Shown: positions 31,493-40,515, counted from the first letter of the stretch. The stretch: 64,000 nt of DNA from Streptomyces lanatus (GCF_014655715.1 NZ_BNBM01000003.1:529576-593575), one strand, 5' to 3'. The notes: generated by a model from the letters alone, not told the origin. Numbers and translations are program-made.

Positions 31493-32452
31493 ATGCAGGA
31501 CGTCTCCACCCTGGTGTCCCAGGCCAGGGAAGGCCGGCCGCGTGCCGTGGCCCGGCTGATCTCCCTGGTGGAGGGGGCGTCCCCGCAGCTGCGGGAGGTC
31601 ATGGCGGCGCTGGCCCCGCTGACGGGCAACGCGTATGTCGTGGGGTTGACGGGATCGCCGGGTGTCGGCAAGTCGACATCCACCTCGGCGCTCGTCACCG
31701 CGTACCGCAAACAGGGCAAGCGGGTCGGCGTCCTGGCCGTCGACCCGTCCTCGCCCTTCTCGGGCGGCGCCCTGCTCGGCGACCGGGTCCGGATGTCGGA
31801 CCACGCCTCCGACCCCGGCGTCTACATCCGTTCGATGGCGACCCGGGGCCACCTCGGCGGCCTCGCCTGGGCCGCCCCGCAGGCGATCCGTGTCCTGGAC
31901 GCGGCCGGCTGCGACGTGATCCTCGTCGAGACGGTCGGCGTCGGCCAGTCGGAGGTGGAGATCGCCTCCCAGGCCGACACCTCGGTGGTGCTGCTGGCCC
32001 CGGGCATGGGCGACGGCATCCAGGCGGCCAAGGCGGGCATCCTGGAGATCGGCGACGTGTACGTCGTCAACAAGGCCGACCGTGACGGGGCGGACGCCAC
32101 GGCCCGCGAGCTCAACCACATGCTGGGGCTCGGTGAGTCGCGTGGCCCCGGTGACTGGCGGCCGCCGATCGTGAAGACGGTCGCGGCCCGCGCCGAGGGC
32201 ATCGACGAGGTCGTGGAGGCCCTGGAGAAGCACCGGGCCTGGATGGAGGAGCGGGGCGTTCTGACCGAGCGCCGTCGCGCCCGCGCCGCCCGCGAGGTGG
32301 AGACCATCGCCGTCACGGCCCTGCGGGAGCGGATCGCCGACCTGCACGGGGATCGGCGGCTGGGGGCGCTGGCGGAGCGGATCGTCGCCGGGGAGCTGGA
32401 TCCCTATCGGGCGGCGGACGAGTTGGTCGCGGGAGTCACGGGGACCTCGTAG
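31493..32452 (+). CDS. meaB: MeaB-type GTPase for acyl-CoA mutase
   Basis: A 319-residue G3E-family GTPase that protects and reloads B12-dependent mutases. The P-loop GSPGVGKS is at residues 54-61, DPSSPFSGGALLGDR is the switch I region (residues 77-91), and ETVGVGQSE is the Mg-binding switch region. NKAD gives guanine specificity. The ATG at 31493 with GGAG 5 bases upstream is preferred. It lies 20 kb from icmA but shares its operator type. Confidence 0.94.
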   Translation: MQDVSTLVSQAREGRPRAVARLISLVEGASPQLREVMAALAPLTGNAYVVGLTGSPGVGKSTSTSALVTAYRKQGKRVGVLAVDPSSPFSGGALLGDRVRMSDHASDPGVYIRSMATRGHLGGLAWAAPQAIRVLDAAGCDVILVETVGVGQSEVEIASQADTSVVLLAPGMGDGIQAAKAGILEIGDVYVVNKADRDGADATARELNHMLGLGESRGPGDWRPPIVKTVAARAEGIDEVVEALEKHRAWMEERGVLTERRRARAAREVETIAVTALRERIADLHGDRRLGALAERIVAGELDPYRAADELVAGVTGTS

Positions 32453-32493
32453 GGAGTGGTCAACTCCCGGGCCGCGTTGCTAGGTTGATTCAC

Positions 32494-32514
32494 ATGTACC
32501 TCCTCATGGCATAG
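32494..32514 (+). CDS. Possible 6-codon leader peptide (MYLLMA)
   Basis: An ATG at 32494 opens a frame Met-Tyr-Leu-Leu-Met-Ala that stops at 32512-32514. TAGGTT (32481-32486) ends 7 bases before, with TGGTCA 18 bp further up, so a leaderless transcript could start here. An 8-bp hairpin follows at 32525. Translation is unproven. Confidence 0.3.
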   Translation: MYLLMA

Positions 32515-32524
32515 GGCACGCCCC

Positions 32525-32543
32525 GCCCGCGCACCGCGCGGGC
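32525..32543 (+). promoter_or_regulatory. Hairpin in the MFS leader
   Basis: GCCCGCGC (32525-32532), ACC, GCGCGGGC (32536-32543). It lies between the possible leader peptide and the MFS gene and could be an attenuator. Confidence 0.4.
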
Positions 32544-32583
32544 GCTCAGGTGTCCCCCTTTCGCCTCGAGTCGAGGAATCCCC

Positions 32584-33807
32584 GTGTCTTCCACCTCTGT
32601 GGCGCGGCCTTCGTATGCCGCCGTCCTCCGGATCCCCCATGCCCGCCGCACCTTCGCCGCCGCCCTGCTCGGCAGGCTGTCCTACGGCGTCGCCCCGCTG
32701 TCCGTGATGCTCGCGGTGACCCGTGCCTCCGGGTCGTACGCCGTGGCCGGTGTAGTGATGGCGCTGTTCTCCGGTACCAGTGTCTTCCTGTCGCCCGCGC
32801 GGGCGGCCCTGATCGACCGGTACGGGCCGCGCCGGGCGCTCGTGCCGATGGTCGCGGCGTACACCTCGCTGCTGGTTCTGCTGGCGGTGCTCGTGTGGTG
32901 GCCGGGTGCCGCCTCGCCGTTCGCCCTCGGTGCCGTGGCCGCCTTCGCCGGTTCCTGCACTCCGCCGCTCGGGCCGACCATGCGGGCCGTGTGGGGGCGG
33001 CTGGCGCCGGACCGGGCGCTGATGAACCGGGCCTTCAGCCTCGACGCCGTCGCCGAGGAACTGCTCTATGTCTCGGGTCCGTTGCTGGTGGGCGTGCTCC
33101 TCGGGTTCGCCCCGCCGGCGGTCGGGGTGCTCGTCGGGGCGGCGCTGATCGTGGTGGGGACGGCCGGGTTCGTGTCGTCGCCCGTGGTGCGTGCGGTGCC
33201 CGGCAGCGGGCGCGAGAAGGGGGCGCGTACGGCAGGACCGCGGGTGCTGCGCGGGCTCGGGAGGCCGGTGATCGCCGCCGCCGGGGTCGGGCTCGCGCTG
33301 GGCGTGGTCGATCTGCTGGTGGTCGCCTTCGCCGAGGGGCATGGGCACGGGGCCGGGAGCGCGGCCTGGGTGCTGGCCGCCCTGTCCGTGGGCAGCGCCG
33401 GGGGCGGGCTGCTCAACGGGGCCGTGGCATGGCGGGCCTCCGCCGGGACGGGGCTGTCGGCGCAGGCGGCCGGACTGGGGCTGGCGCTGTGCGCTGCCGG
33501 GTTGGCCCAGGGGCTGGGCGGGCTCGTGGTGGCGGTCGTGGTCGTCGGGCTCTTCGTGTCGCCGCTCATCACCACCGCCTATCTCATCGCCGACGAGACC
33601 ACCGCGCCCGAGGCCCGGGTCCGCGCCGGGGCCTGGGTCAACACCGCCGTCAACGCGGGCAGTACGGCCGGTGCGGCACTCGCCGGTGTCCTCGTCGGAT
33701 GGCTGCCGGCGGGGGTGTGCTTCGCGGTGACCGGTGGGGTGATGCTGCTCACGGCGTTCGCGGTGGCACGGGTCAGGGGTACGGGACGTCCCGTACCCCT
33801 TGTGTGA
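32584..33807 (+). CDS. MFS transporter
   Basis: A 407-residue major facilitator protein with about 12 transmembrane segments. LIDRYGPRRALVPM between helices 2 and 3 is the motif A region (DRYGPRR). A central loop with RAVPGSGREKGARTAG separates the two halves. The GTG at 32584 is used. The upstream leader holds a possible short peptide and a hairpin. The substrate is unknown. Confidence 0.88.
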   Translation: MSSTSVARPSYAAVLRIPHARRTFAAALLGRLSYGVAPLSVMLAVTRASGSYAVAGVVMALFSGTSVFLSPARAALIDRYGPRRALVPMVAAYTSLLVLLAVLVWWPGAASPFALGAVAAFAGSCTPPLGPTMRAVWGRLAPDRALMNRAFSLDAVAEELLYVSGPLLVGVLLGFAPPAVGVLVGAALIVVGTAGFVSSPVVRAVPGSGREKGARTAGPRVLRGLGRPVIAAAGVGLALGVVDLLVVAFAEGHGHGAGSAAWVLAALSVGSAGGGLLNGAVAWRASAGTGLSAQAAGLGLALCAAGLAQGLGGLVVAVVVVGLFVSPLITTAYLIADETTAPEARVRAGAWVNTAVNAGSTAGAALAGVLVGWLPAGVCFAVTGGVMLLTAFAVARVRGTGRPVPLV

Positions 33808-33817
33808 CGCGCCGACC

Positions 33818-34417
33818 TCAGTCGTCGAGGTCCTGGGTGACCTTGCCCGTCCTGACGTCGACCTTCCACTCGCCCTTGGTGGTCTCCACCTTCCACGCCG
33901 CCGGGCCGTCGTCGTCGAGGTCGACCTCGGTGACGACGCCCTTCACCGCCCCGGCGGCCTCCCGGGCGTCGACGCTCGCGCCCTTGAGCGCGGCGAGGTC
34001 CTCGCGGGCGTCGTCGTCATCGTCGTCGCGCCGGTCGCCGAGGACCTTGCCGTCGCTCGCGGAGATCCTGACGTCGTGGTCGGAGCCGTCGCCCTTGATG
34101 ACGCTCACCTCCCAGACGCCCGAGCGGTCGTCGTCCAGGTCGGCGGAGACGGCGGTGCCCGGTGTGTGCTTCAGCGCGACCGCGATGGCGTCGGCGGCGG
34201 TGACCTTCGCGGCGGAGGCGTACGAACGGACCTCGATGGTGTCGTCGTCCCGGTCGTCGGCATCCCGGTCATCGGCATCCCGGTCCTCGGCGACCTGTAC
34301 GCCCGACTGCCGCTGCTTGGCCGTGCCGTCGTCGTCGCCGGACGCGTAGGCCGCGACGGTGCCGCCTCCGATCAGGGCCGCTGCGGCGACGGTGGCGATG
34401 ACGATGTTGCGCTTCAT
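33818..34417 (-). CDS. Secreted protein with two PepSY domains
   Basis: A 199-residue exported protein. A signal peptide (residues 1-25, ending in AYASG) is followed by an acidic linker with RDADDRDADDRDDD, and two PepSY repeats at about 70-130 and 135-199 (KVTAADAIAVALKHTPG and REAAGAVKGVVTEVDLDDDG). PepSY domains often modulate proteases or sensor kinases. It is divergent from a two-component pair and is a plausible target or partner of it. Confidence 0.85.
   Translation of the reverse strand: MKRNIVIATVAAAALIGGGTVAAYASGDDDGTAKQRQSGVQVAEDRDADDRDADDRDDDTIEVRSYASAAKVTAADAIAVALKHTPGTAVSADLDDDRSGVWEVSVIKGDGSDHDVRISASDGKVLGDRRDDDDDDAREDLAALKGASVDAREAAGAVKGVVTEVDLDDDGPAAWKVETTKGEWKVDVRTGKVTQDLDD
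34249..34293 (-). repeat. 15-bp tandem repeat in PepSY gene
   Basis: Three imperfect copies of CCCGGTCGTCGGCAT (34249, 34264, 34279) encode the acidic linker. It may vary in copy number. Confidence 0.7.
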
Positions 34418-34472
34418 TCCGGTTCCTCCCGAGTCGTTGTCGTTTCGACACCGCTCAATCTGCCGAACCGAC

Positions 34473-34500
34473 GCTGAGGGGAACCTGAAGGAGCCTGAAG
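34473..34500 (+). promoter_or_regulatory. Direct repeats, candidate OmpR-type binding site
   Basis: GCTGAGG (34473-34479), CCTGAAG (34484-34490) and CCTGAAG (34494-34500) repeat with 10-11 bp period, followed by an inverted CTTCAG (34505-34510). This lies in the divergent region between the PepSY gene and the response regulator, as for autoregulated OmpR-type systems. Confidence 0.55.
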
Positions 34501-34533
34501 AGATCTTCAGCTTGGCTTTGCGAACCTTGACGC

Positions 34534-35202
34534 ATGCGCCTGTTGATCGTGGAGGACGAGAAGCGGCTGGCCCTGTCGCTCGCCAAGGGACTGACCGCCG
34601 AGGGATACGCCGTGGACGTCGTCCATGACGGGCGGGAGGGGCTCTACCGGGCGAGTGAGGGGTCGTACGACCTCGTGATCCTCGACATCATGCTGCCCGG
34701 CATGAACGGCTACCGCGTCTGCGCCGCCCTGCGCGCCGCAGGCCAGGAGGTGCCGATCCTGATGCTCACCGCCAAGGACGGCGAGTACGACGAGGCGGAG
34801 GGGCTGGACACCGGCGCCGACGACTACCTCACCAAGCCGTTCTCCTATGTCGTCCTCGTCGCCCGTGTGAAGGCGCTGCTGCGGCGCGGGGGACAGGGCG
34901 GCGGGGCCTCGCCCGTGCATGTCCACGGTGACCTCAAGGTCGACACCGCCGCCCGCCGGGTCTTCCTCGGCGATGCCGAAGTGGCGCTCACCACCAAGGA
35001 GTTCGCCGTCCTGGAGCAGCTCGTCACGCGGGCAGGCGAGGTGGTGTCCAAGGCTCAGATCCTGGAGCACGTCTGGGACTTCGCGTACGAGGGCGATCCC
35101 AACATCGTCGAGGTGTACATCAGCACCCTGCGGCGCAAGCTGCGGGCCGGGCTGATCGTGACGGTGCGCGGCGCCGGTTACCGGCTGGAGAAGCAACGAT
35201 GA
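34534..35202 (+). CDS. OmpR-type response regulator
   Basis: A 222-residue regulator. The receiver domain has Glu7-Asp8 and the acceptor Asp51 in LVILDIMLPG, with the conserved Lys in LTKPF. The C-terminal winged helix ends TLRRKLRAGLIVTVRGAGYRLE (about residues 196-217). It overlaps the kinase by 4 bp and is divergent from the PepSY protein gene, which it probably controls through the direct repeats. Confidence 0.93.
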   Translation: MRLLIVEDEKRLALSLAKGLTAEGYAVDVVHDGREGLYRASEGSYDLVILDIMLPGMNGYRVCAALRAAGQEVPILMLTAKDGEYDEAEGLDTGADDYLTKPFSYVVLVARVKALLRRGGQGGGASPVHVHGDLKVDTAARRVFLGDAEVALTTKEFAVLEQLVTRAGEVVSKAQILEHVWDFAYEGDPNIVEVYISTLRRKLRAGLIVTVRGAGYRLEKQR

Positions 35203-36581
35203 GACGGGTCTTCGGCTCGGTCCGGTCCAGGGCCACGCTCGGCGCCACCCTCGTCGTCGCCGTGGCACTGGTCGCGGCGGGGGCGGCGGTGCTGCTGTCG
35301 CTGCGGTCCAACCTGATCGACCAGGCGGGCAACGAGGCGCAGCGCACCGCGCAGAGCGTCGCCACCCAGCTCGCCGGCGGCACCGCCTACGACAAGCTGG
35401 AACTGGACGACGACGGTCCCGTCCAGGTCGTGGACGCGGGCGGCACGCTGGTCGCGGTGAGCGACGACCTGGAGCGGATCAGCGGGACGGGCACGGATGC
35501 CGTGCGCCCACAGCCGCAGCAGCACAAGGGGGACGACGACTCGGACGACGACACCGGCGAGATCGGCGAGGACACCGACTTCAGCGACGGCTCCGCGACG
35601 ATCGACGGCGAGACCGCCGACTACCGCTTCGCCACCGTCACGGTCGAGGCCGGCGACCGCGGCACCCTCACCGTGCACGCAGGGGGCTCGCTGGACGCCG
35701 AGCAGAGTGCCGTGAACAGCGCGCTCACCGTCATGCTGATCGGCTTCCCGCTGCTGCTCGGTGTCGTCGCCGGCGTCACCTGGCTGGTCACCCGGCGGGC
35801 GCTGCGCCCGGTCGAGGGCATCCGCGGTGAGATGGCCGCGATCACCGCCTCCGAGGACCTCGCACGCCGCGTGCCGGTGCCGGACACCCACGACGAGGTG
35901 GCCCGCCTCGCGCTGACCACCAACAAGACGCTGACCGCCCTGGAGACCTCGGTGGAACGCCAGCGCCGCTTCGTCGCCGACGCCTCGCACGAGCTGCGCA
36001 GCCCGATCGCGTCCCTGCGCACCCAGCTGGAGGTGGGCGCCGCGCACCCCGAGCTGCTGGACCTGGACGGCGCGGTGCAGGACACCGTACGGCTCCAGGG
36101 TCTGGCCGCCGACCTGCTGCTGCTCGCCCGGCTGGACGCGGGGGAGCGGCCGGGTGACGCGCGGTTCGACCTCGGTGCGCTGGCCCGGGAGGAGGCCGAG
36201 GGGCGGGCCGGGGTGACGGTGGCGGCGGACGCCGTGACCGTGGCGGGGTCGCGGGGGCAGGTCGGGCGGGTGCTCACCAACCTGCTGGACAACGCCGGGC
36301 GGCATGCCCGCTCGGCGGTCACCGTGAGCGTCCACAAGGACGGGGCCTGGGCCGTGGTGGCCGTCGCCGATGACGGGGACGGGGTGGCCGAGGCCGACCG
36401 GGAGCGGATCTTCGAGCGGTTCGTACGGCTTGACGAGGCCCGCAGCCGCGACGACGGCGGTGCCGGTCTCGGCCTGGCCATCGCCCGCGACGTCGCCGTA
36501 CGCCACGGAGGGACGCTCACCGTGGACCGGGCGCCTGCGGGCGGAGCCCTGTTCGAACTCCGCCTGCCGCAGGCTCCGTAG
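35199..36581 (+). CDS. Sensor histidine kinase
   Basis: A 460-residue EnvZ-type kinase. Transmembrane segments lie at about 15-35 and 172-195 and flank an acidic extracytoplasmic domain (residues 36-170, rich in Asp, DDDSDDDTGEIGEDTDF). A HAMP linker follows, then the H-box VADASHELRSPIAS with His264, and the ATPase boxes DNAGRHAR and GAGLGLAIARD. The acidic sensor domain resembles the PepSY partner in charge and might bind cations or cationic peptides; this is inference. Confidence 0.93.
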   Translation: MRRVFGSVRSRATLGATLVVAVALVAAGAAVLLSLRSNLIDQAGNEAQRTAQSVATQLAGGTAYDKLELDDDGPVQVVDAGGTLVAVSDDLERISGTGTDAVRPQPQQHKGDDDSDDDTGEIGEDTDFSDGSATIDGETADYRFATVTVEAGDRGTLTVHAGGSLDAEQSAVNSALTVMLIGFPLLLGVVAGVTWLVTRRALRPVEGIRGEMAAITASEDLARRVPVPDTHDEVARLALTTNKTLTALETSVERQRRFVADASHELRSPIASLRTQLEVGAAHPELLDLDGAVQDTVRLQGLAADLLLLARLDAGERPGDARFDLGALAREEAEGRAGVTVAADAVTVAGSRGQVGRVLTNLLDNAGRHARSAVTVSVHKDGAWAVVAVADDGDGVAEADRERIFERFVRLDEARSRDDGGAGLGLAIARDVAVRHGGTLTVDRAPAGGALFELRLPQAP

Positions 36582-36587
36582 CTCCGG

Positions 36588-37064
36588 TTACGGGCGTCCC
36601 CGCTGGCCGCGCAGGTGCTCCGCGATCGGCTTGAGGCCCTTGTCCAGCTCCGTCAGGGCGTCGGGGGACAGCAGGTCGATGAAGTGGCGGCGCACGGACG
36701 CGACATGGTGCGGGGCGACCTTCTGCATCGTCTCCATGCCGTGCTCGGTGAGGACCGCGTAGAGCCCGCGGCGGTCGGACTCGCAGTTCTCACGCCGGAC
36801 CAGGTTCGCGTTCTCCATCCGGGTGATCTGGTGGGAGAGCCGGCTCTTGGACTGCAGGGTGGCGGAGGCGAGGTCGCTCATCCGCATCCGTACGTCCTCC
36901 GACTCGGAGAGGTTCACCAGGATCTCGTAGTCGTTCATCGTCAGGCCGAACGGCTGAAGGTCTTTTTCGAGCTGGTAGCTCAACAGCCTGTTGACCTCCA
37001 GGTGGGTGCGCCAGGCGCACTGCTCCGCATCGGTCAGCCAGCGGGTGGCCGTCTCGGTCTCCAT
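36588..37064 (-). CDS. MarR family transcriptional regulator
   Basis: A 158-residue winged-helix regulator. The DNA-binding part (about 45-110) contains SDLASATLQSKSRLSHQITRME and a wing ESDRRGLYAVLTEHG. The ATG at 37064 is preceded by an AT-rich stretch (37065-37110) that may hold its promoter. It is convergent with the kinase gene. Targets are unknown. Confidence 0.9.
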   Translation of the reverse strand: METETATRWLTDAEQCAWRTHLEVNRLLSYQLEKDLQPFGLTMNDYEILVNLSESEDVRMRMSDLASATLQSKSRLSHQITRMENANLVRRENCESDRRGLYAVLTEHGMETMQKVAPHHVASVRRHFIDLLSPDALTELDKGLKPIAEHLRGQRGRP

Positions 37065-37176
37065 GAATGAAGTCTACCTAAGAAGTTGAAAGGCGAACTA
37101 GTGAGGGTTTTCTATGACCCGTCCGTGTGAACACTGTGTGCTCACACGTTCGATGTCACACTCCGCAGACTACCGC

Positions 37177-37974
37177 TCACAGCCCGAAGCGACGCTGGAG
37201 GTCCCCCAGCTGTCCGGGAAGGCGCGGTGTCCCGGCCGTTTGTGAAGGGCCTGTGTGGGCGCCCCCGGAACCGGGTACACCGGCGTCCGGCGGAACCGCC
37301 CCCGTGGCCTGCTCGGCCATGAGGGTCTCGGTCGACTGGAGCAGCACCGTGCCGGCCCCGACGAACTCGAACTGATGCTCCTCCCCGGAGGCCCCGCCGA
37401 GGCCCGTCAGTGCACGTAGACCGCCCATTACGCCGGTCATGTAGCCATGGTCGTAGTGGTGGCACGGCGAGGGGCAGTCGGCCCAGCCGACGAGCGCCTG
37501 CGGGTCCACCCGGATCGGGGGTTCCATGAACACCACCGGCCCGTTAGATGCGGCTACGAACTTTCCGGTTCCGATGAGCGTCAGAAAACCCGGGACGATG
37601 GATTGCTTGAGCGCGAGACTTGGCTGAAAAGCGAGCAGGTTGCCGGAGCGAATGGTCAGGTTGCCGTCCTCGAGGTCGAACGAATTGACGTCGAAGGCCC
37701 GGTCAGCGAGGAGCATTTTCCCGGAGCCCGCCGCCACGACCCAGTCGCTCGCATGCAGTGGCGAATGAAAGGACGTACGGACAAGCCGGTCGAGTCGGCC
37801 GTGCCCGATGCCGTTGAAGTCGATCGAGCCGTAGTAGGCGATCATCTTCCCCTTCTGCAGGAACCACTGGCTCCCCTTGAGCTCCACGCAGAAGGTGTAC
37901 GAGTTGACATTGTCGTCGGAGGGCAGGGTGGCGGGGTCGTGCACGGCGGGGCCCGCGCCCGGGTAGTGGCTCAC
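37177..37974 (-). CDS. AIM24 family protein (copy 3)
   Basis: A 265-residue TRAP-like/AIM24 beta-rich protein. It starts with GTG at 37974, overlapping the previous stop by 4 bp, after GAGGAG. The core contains FVELKGSQWFLQKGKMIAYY-type beta repeats and LIGTGKFVAASNGPVV. A Pro/Gly-rich C-terminus (about 40 residues) is unique to this copy. No catalytic motif is visible; the family function in bacteria is unknown. Confidence 0.85.
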   Translation of the reverse strand: MSHYPGAGPAVHDPATLPSDDNVNSYTFCVELKGSQWFLQKGKMIAYYGSIDFNGIGHGRLDRLVRTSFHSPLHASDWVVAAGSGKMLLADRAFDVNSFDLEDGNLTIRSGNLLAFQPSLALKQSIVPGFLTLIGTGKFVAASNGPVVFMEPPIRVDPQALVGWADCPSPCHHYDHGYMTGVMGGLRALTGLGGASGEEHQFEFVGAGTVLLQSTETLMAEQATGAVPPDAGVPGSGGAHTGPSQTAGTPRLPGQLGDLQRRFGL

Positions 37975-38621
37975 AGCTTCTCCTCCGAGGCCTGGACGTA
38001 CACCGCGCCGCTGCCGCTGAGCTCCAGCTGGAAGGCCTCGCCGGAGCCGCGGCCCACCATGTCGCGCCAGCCGAGCGCGGTCGACAGCTTGTTGCGTACG
38101 TCGCCGTGGTGGGCGACGTAGGCCTGGGGGTCGACATGGACGGGGCGCTGCGGGGTGATCGGGATCTCGAAGACGCCGCCGTGCGCCATGACGGCCACGG
38201 CGCCGTGCCCCTTGAGGGTGGTCGTGAACAGCCCCTGGCCGCTGATCTGGCCCCGGACCATGCCCATGACGCCGCCCTGGGAGCCGAGGAACATCGTGCC
38301 CTGCTGAAGGGTGCCCTCGAAGGCGAGGAGGCGGTCGGCCTCTACGCACAGGGTGTCGCCGGTGAGGCCGATCACCTGGACGTGATGGCCGCCGTGCCCG
38401 AAGAGGACGGTGCCGCTGCCCTCGACAGTCATCAGCGGGGTGTCCTCGTTCGCCACCCGGCGCCCGATCATCGACATGATGCCGCCCTGCCCGCCGGACA
38501 TGTTCGGGGTGAAGGACACCTCGCCCTTGTAGGCGAGCATCGCGCCGCGCTGACTGAACAGCTTTTGTCCGGGCGTGACCGTCGCCTCGACCATCTTGGA
38601 GTTGATCTCGCGGAAGGTCAT
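37971..38621 (-). CDS. AIM24 family protein (copy 2)
   Basis: A 216-residue AIM24 protein. It has the repeated glycine-rich beta motif, QGGIMSMIGRRVAN and GQGLFTTTLKGHGAVAVMAHG. The ATG at 38621 lies about 9 bases after GGGGG; an ATG at 38630 has the G-run directly adjacent and is less likely. It overlaps copy 3 by 4 bp and lies next to the copy 1 stop, so all three are co-translated. Confidence 0.87.
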   Translation of the reverse strand: MTFREINSKMVEATVTPGQKLFSQRGAMLAYKGEVSFTPNMSGGQGGIMSMIGRRVANEDTPLMTVEGSGTVLFGHGGHHVQVIGLTGDTLCVEADRLLAFEGTLQQGTMFLGSQGGVMGMVRGQISGQGLFTTTLKGHGAVAVMAHGGVFEIPITPQRPVHVDPQAYVAHHGDVRNKLSTALGWRDMVGRGSGEAFQLELSGSGAVYVQASEEKL

Positions 38622-38622
38622 G

Positions 38623-39255
38623 TCACACATCCCCCGCGATCGTGTTCCGCTCGCTCGGCTGTACGTACACCAGCCCGTCCCCCTCGAACCGGATCTGGAA
38701 GGCCTCGCCACCGCCCTCGCCCATGAGGGTGCGGAACGTCACACCGGACTGGAAGGACTGCCGCAGATTCCCCTGGTGGGCCACATACGCCCCCGGGTCG
38801 ACGGTCAGCGGGTACTGCGCGCTGACCCTCAGCACCACGGCCGGACCGTCCGACATGATCGCCGCCTGTCCGTGCCCCTCGACGGTCGTCGTGAACAGTC
38901 CGTTGCCCTGCGACGCGCCGCGCATCCCCGTGAAGGAGGTGCCGGTGCGCAGCCCCGCGTCCGTCGCGAGCAGATTGCTCGACTCGACGTAGAGCTTGTC
39001 GCCCTGGAGGCCGACGAGGTTGATCTCGGAGGCGCGGTCCGCGAACCAGCACGTCCCGTGCCCCTTCACCTCCATCACCGTCATCTGCTCGCCGGTGAGG
39101 CGCCGGGTCACCATGCCCCGGATGCCCTCACCGCCGCCGCTCATCTTCTTGAAGGCCATCTGCCCGTCGTACGCGACCATCGAGCCGTTCTTCGCCTTGA
39201 CGGCGTCCCCGGTCATGTCGACGGCGAGCACCTTGCTGCCCTGAAGTCGGAACAT
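38623..39255 (-). CDS. AIM24 family protein (copy 1)
   Basis: A 210-residue AIM24 protein, first of three in a compact operon. MFRLQGSKVLAVDMTGDAVK is the family start (ATG 39255). GNGLFTTTVEGHGQAAIMSDG is closely related to the copy 2 motif. All three copies probably assemble into one complex; this is inference. Confidence 0.88.
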   Translation of the reverse strand: MFRLQGSKVLAVDMTGDAVKAKNGSMVAYDGQMAFKKMSGGGEGIRGMVTRRLTGEQMTVMEVKGHGTCWFADRASEINLVGLQGDKLYVESSNLLATDAGLRTGTSFTGMRGASQGNGLFTTTVEGHGQAAIMSDGPAVVLRVSAQYPLTVDPGAYVAHQGNLRQSFQSGVTFRTLMGEGGGEAFQIRFEGDGLVYVQPSERNTIAGDV

Positions 39256-39332
39256 CGCCACGCAGCGAAGGTAGACCGCGGGTGCCCGCCGCCGACAGAT
39301 CCCAAAGGCTGACTTCACCCCTGACGAGACCC

Positions 39333-39665
39333 TTAGGTCCCACTCCGGTGGGTTTCGTCCCGCCGCAGCCGGATGACCGCCGTCCCGCCGCGCAGGTCCA
39401 CCGTCGACCTCGGCGGCGCCCCGTCCTCCTCGTCGTCCCGCATCACCAGGGCGCTGCGCCGCTCCTCCAGCTCGCTCTGTTTGCCGGGGGAGAAGGAGGC
39501 GTGCAACTGCTCGAAGCCGGTCGCGGAGATCTGGCCCTGCCGCGCGGAGTTGCGCCAGGGCAGCCGTCCGGCCCGGCCGGCCCGCATCAGCAGCTGATCG
39601 ACGAAGGCCAGCACGGTGAGCAGCACCACGAGCCCCGGCAGGGTCATGAAGAAGAGGAACCGCAC
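39333..39665 (-). CDS. Small membrane protein (DUF6191-like)
   Basis: A 110-residue protein with an N-terminal hydrophobic segment (residues 3-24, [20 protein letters not shown]) and a soluble part with [20 protein letters not shown] and an acidic DDEEDGAPP region. It resembles the DUF6191 family from memory. It lies 77 bp upstream of the AIM24 operon on the same strand. Function unknown. Confidence 0.75.
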   Translation of the reverse strand: MRFLFFMTLPGLVVLLTVLAFVDQLLMRAGRAGRLPWRNSARQGQISATGFEQLHASFSPGKQSELEERRSALVMRDDEEDGAPPRSTVDLRGGTAVIRLRRDETHRSGT

Positions 39666-39845
39666 GCGTACTCCCCGGGTCGGTCCGCACCAGGGTCCCC
39701 CGGGCGGGGGCGGTTGTCACCCATCGGGACCCCGGGCCCGGAGCACCCGTCGGGGTTTGCCACAATGGACGTGCGTTTGTGCTTGCGTTCACAAGCTGGG
39801 CCGAGCCGAGCAGCATCTCTCCCGCCAACCCACCGAAGGTGACCC

Positions 39846-40190
39846 GTGGACATCAAGACCGCCACCGCCCTCCGCCGCCTCCGTCTCGTCTCGGCCCCCG
39901 AAGCGGTGTCGTTCCTGCTCCTGCTGATCTGCTCGGTGCTGAAGCGGACCACGGACTTCAACGCGGTGCCCGCGATGGGCATGATCCACGGCGTTCTCTT
40001 CATCCTGTACGTGATCTTCTGGGCGGACGCCTGGAACCGCACCAAGTGGCCGCTGAAGACCGCCGCCCTCTACTTCGTCCTCTCCGTCCTGCCGACCGGC
40101 GGCTTCTTCGCCGAGCGCAAGCTCAAGCGCGAGGCCGAGGACGCGGTCATCGCCTCCCGTGCCCGCCAGGAAGGAATCGTGGGCGCATGA
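39846..40190 (+). CDS. DUF3817 membrane protein (first copy)
   Basis: A 114-residue protein with three hydrophobic segments and the family pattern [38 protein letters not shown] and [18 protein letters not shown], ending FFAERKL. It starts with GTG at 39846 after GGTGACCC. It overlaps the thiamine-binding-family gene by 4 bp. A second DUF3817 gene lies at 51068. Confidence 0.88.
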   Translation: MDIKTATALRRLRLVSAPEAVSFLLLLICSVLKRTTDFNAVPAMGMIHGVLFILYVIFWADAWNRTKWPLKTAALYFVLSVLPTGGFFAERKLKREAEDAVIASRARQEGIVGA

Positions 40191-40483
40191 TCGTCGCGTT
40201 TTCCGTGACGCCGCTCGGCGTCGGCGAGGACGTGGGGGAGTACGTCGCCGACGCCGTCCGCGTGGTCCGCGAGTCGGGGCTGCCGCACCGCACCGACGCG
40301 ATGTTCACGTCCATCGAGGGCGACAGCTGGGACGAGGTCATGGACGTCGTCAAGCGTGCCGTCGCCGCCGTCGAGGCGCGGGCGCCGCGTGTGTCGCTGG
40401 TCCTCAAGGCGGACATCCGGCCCGGCGTGAGCGACGGTCTCACCTCCAAGGTGGAGACGATCGAGCGGTACCTGGCCGAGTAG
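40187..40483 (+). CDS. MTH1187-family thiamine-binding protein
   Basis: A 98-residue ferredoxin-like-fold protein of the MTH1187/YkoF-like family. [40 protein letters not shown] and the [12 protein letters not shown] strand match. Members bind thiamine or a related ligand. It is coupled to DUF3817 by the overlap ATGA and followed by a strong terminator. Confidence 0.88.
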   Translation: MIVAFSVTPLGVGEDVGEYVADAVRVVRESGLPHRTDAMFTSIEGDSWDEVMDVVKRAVAAVEARAPRVSLVLKADIRPGVSDGLTSKVETIERYLAE

Positions 40484-40515
40484 CCGTGCCAAGTCCCCGC
40501 GCTGCGGCGGGGCTT

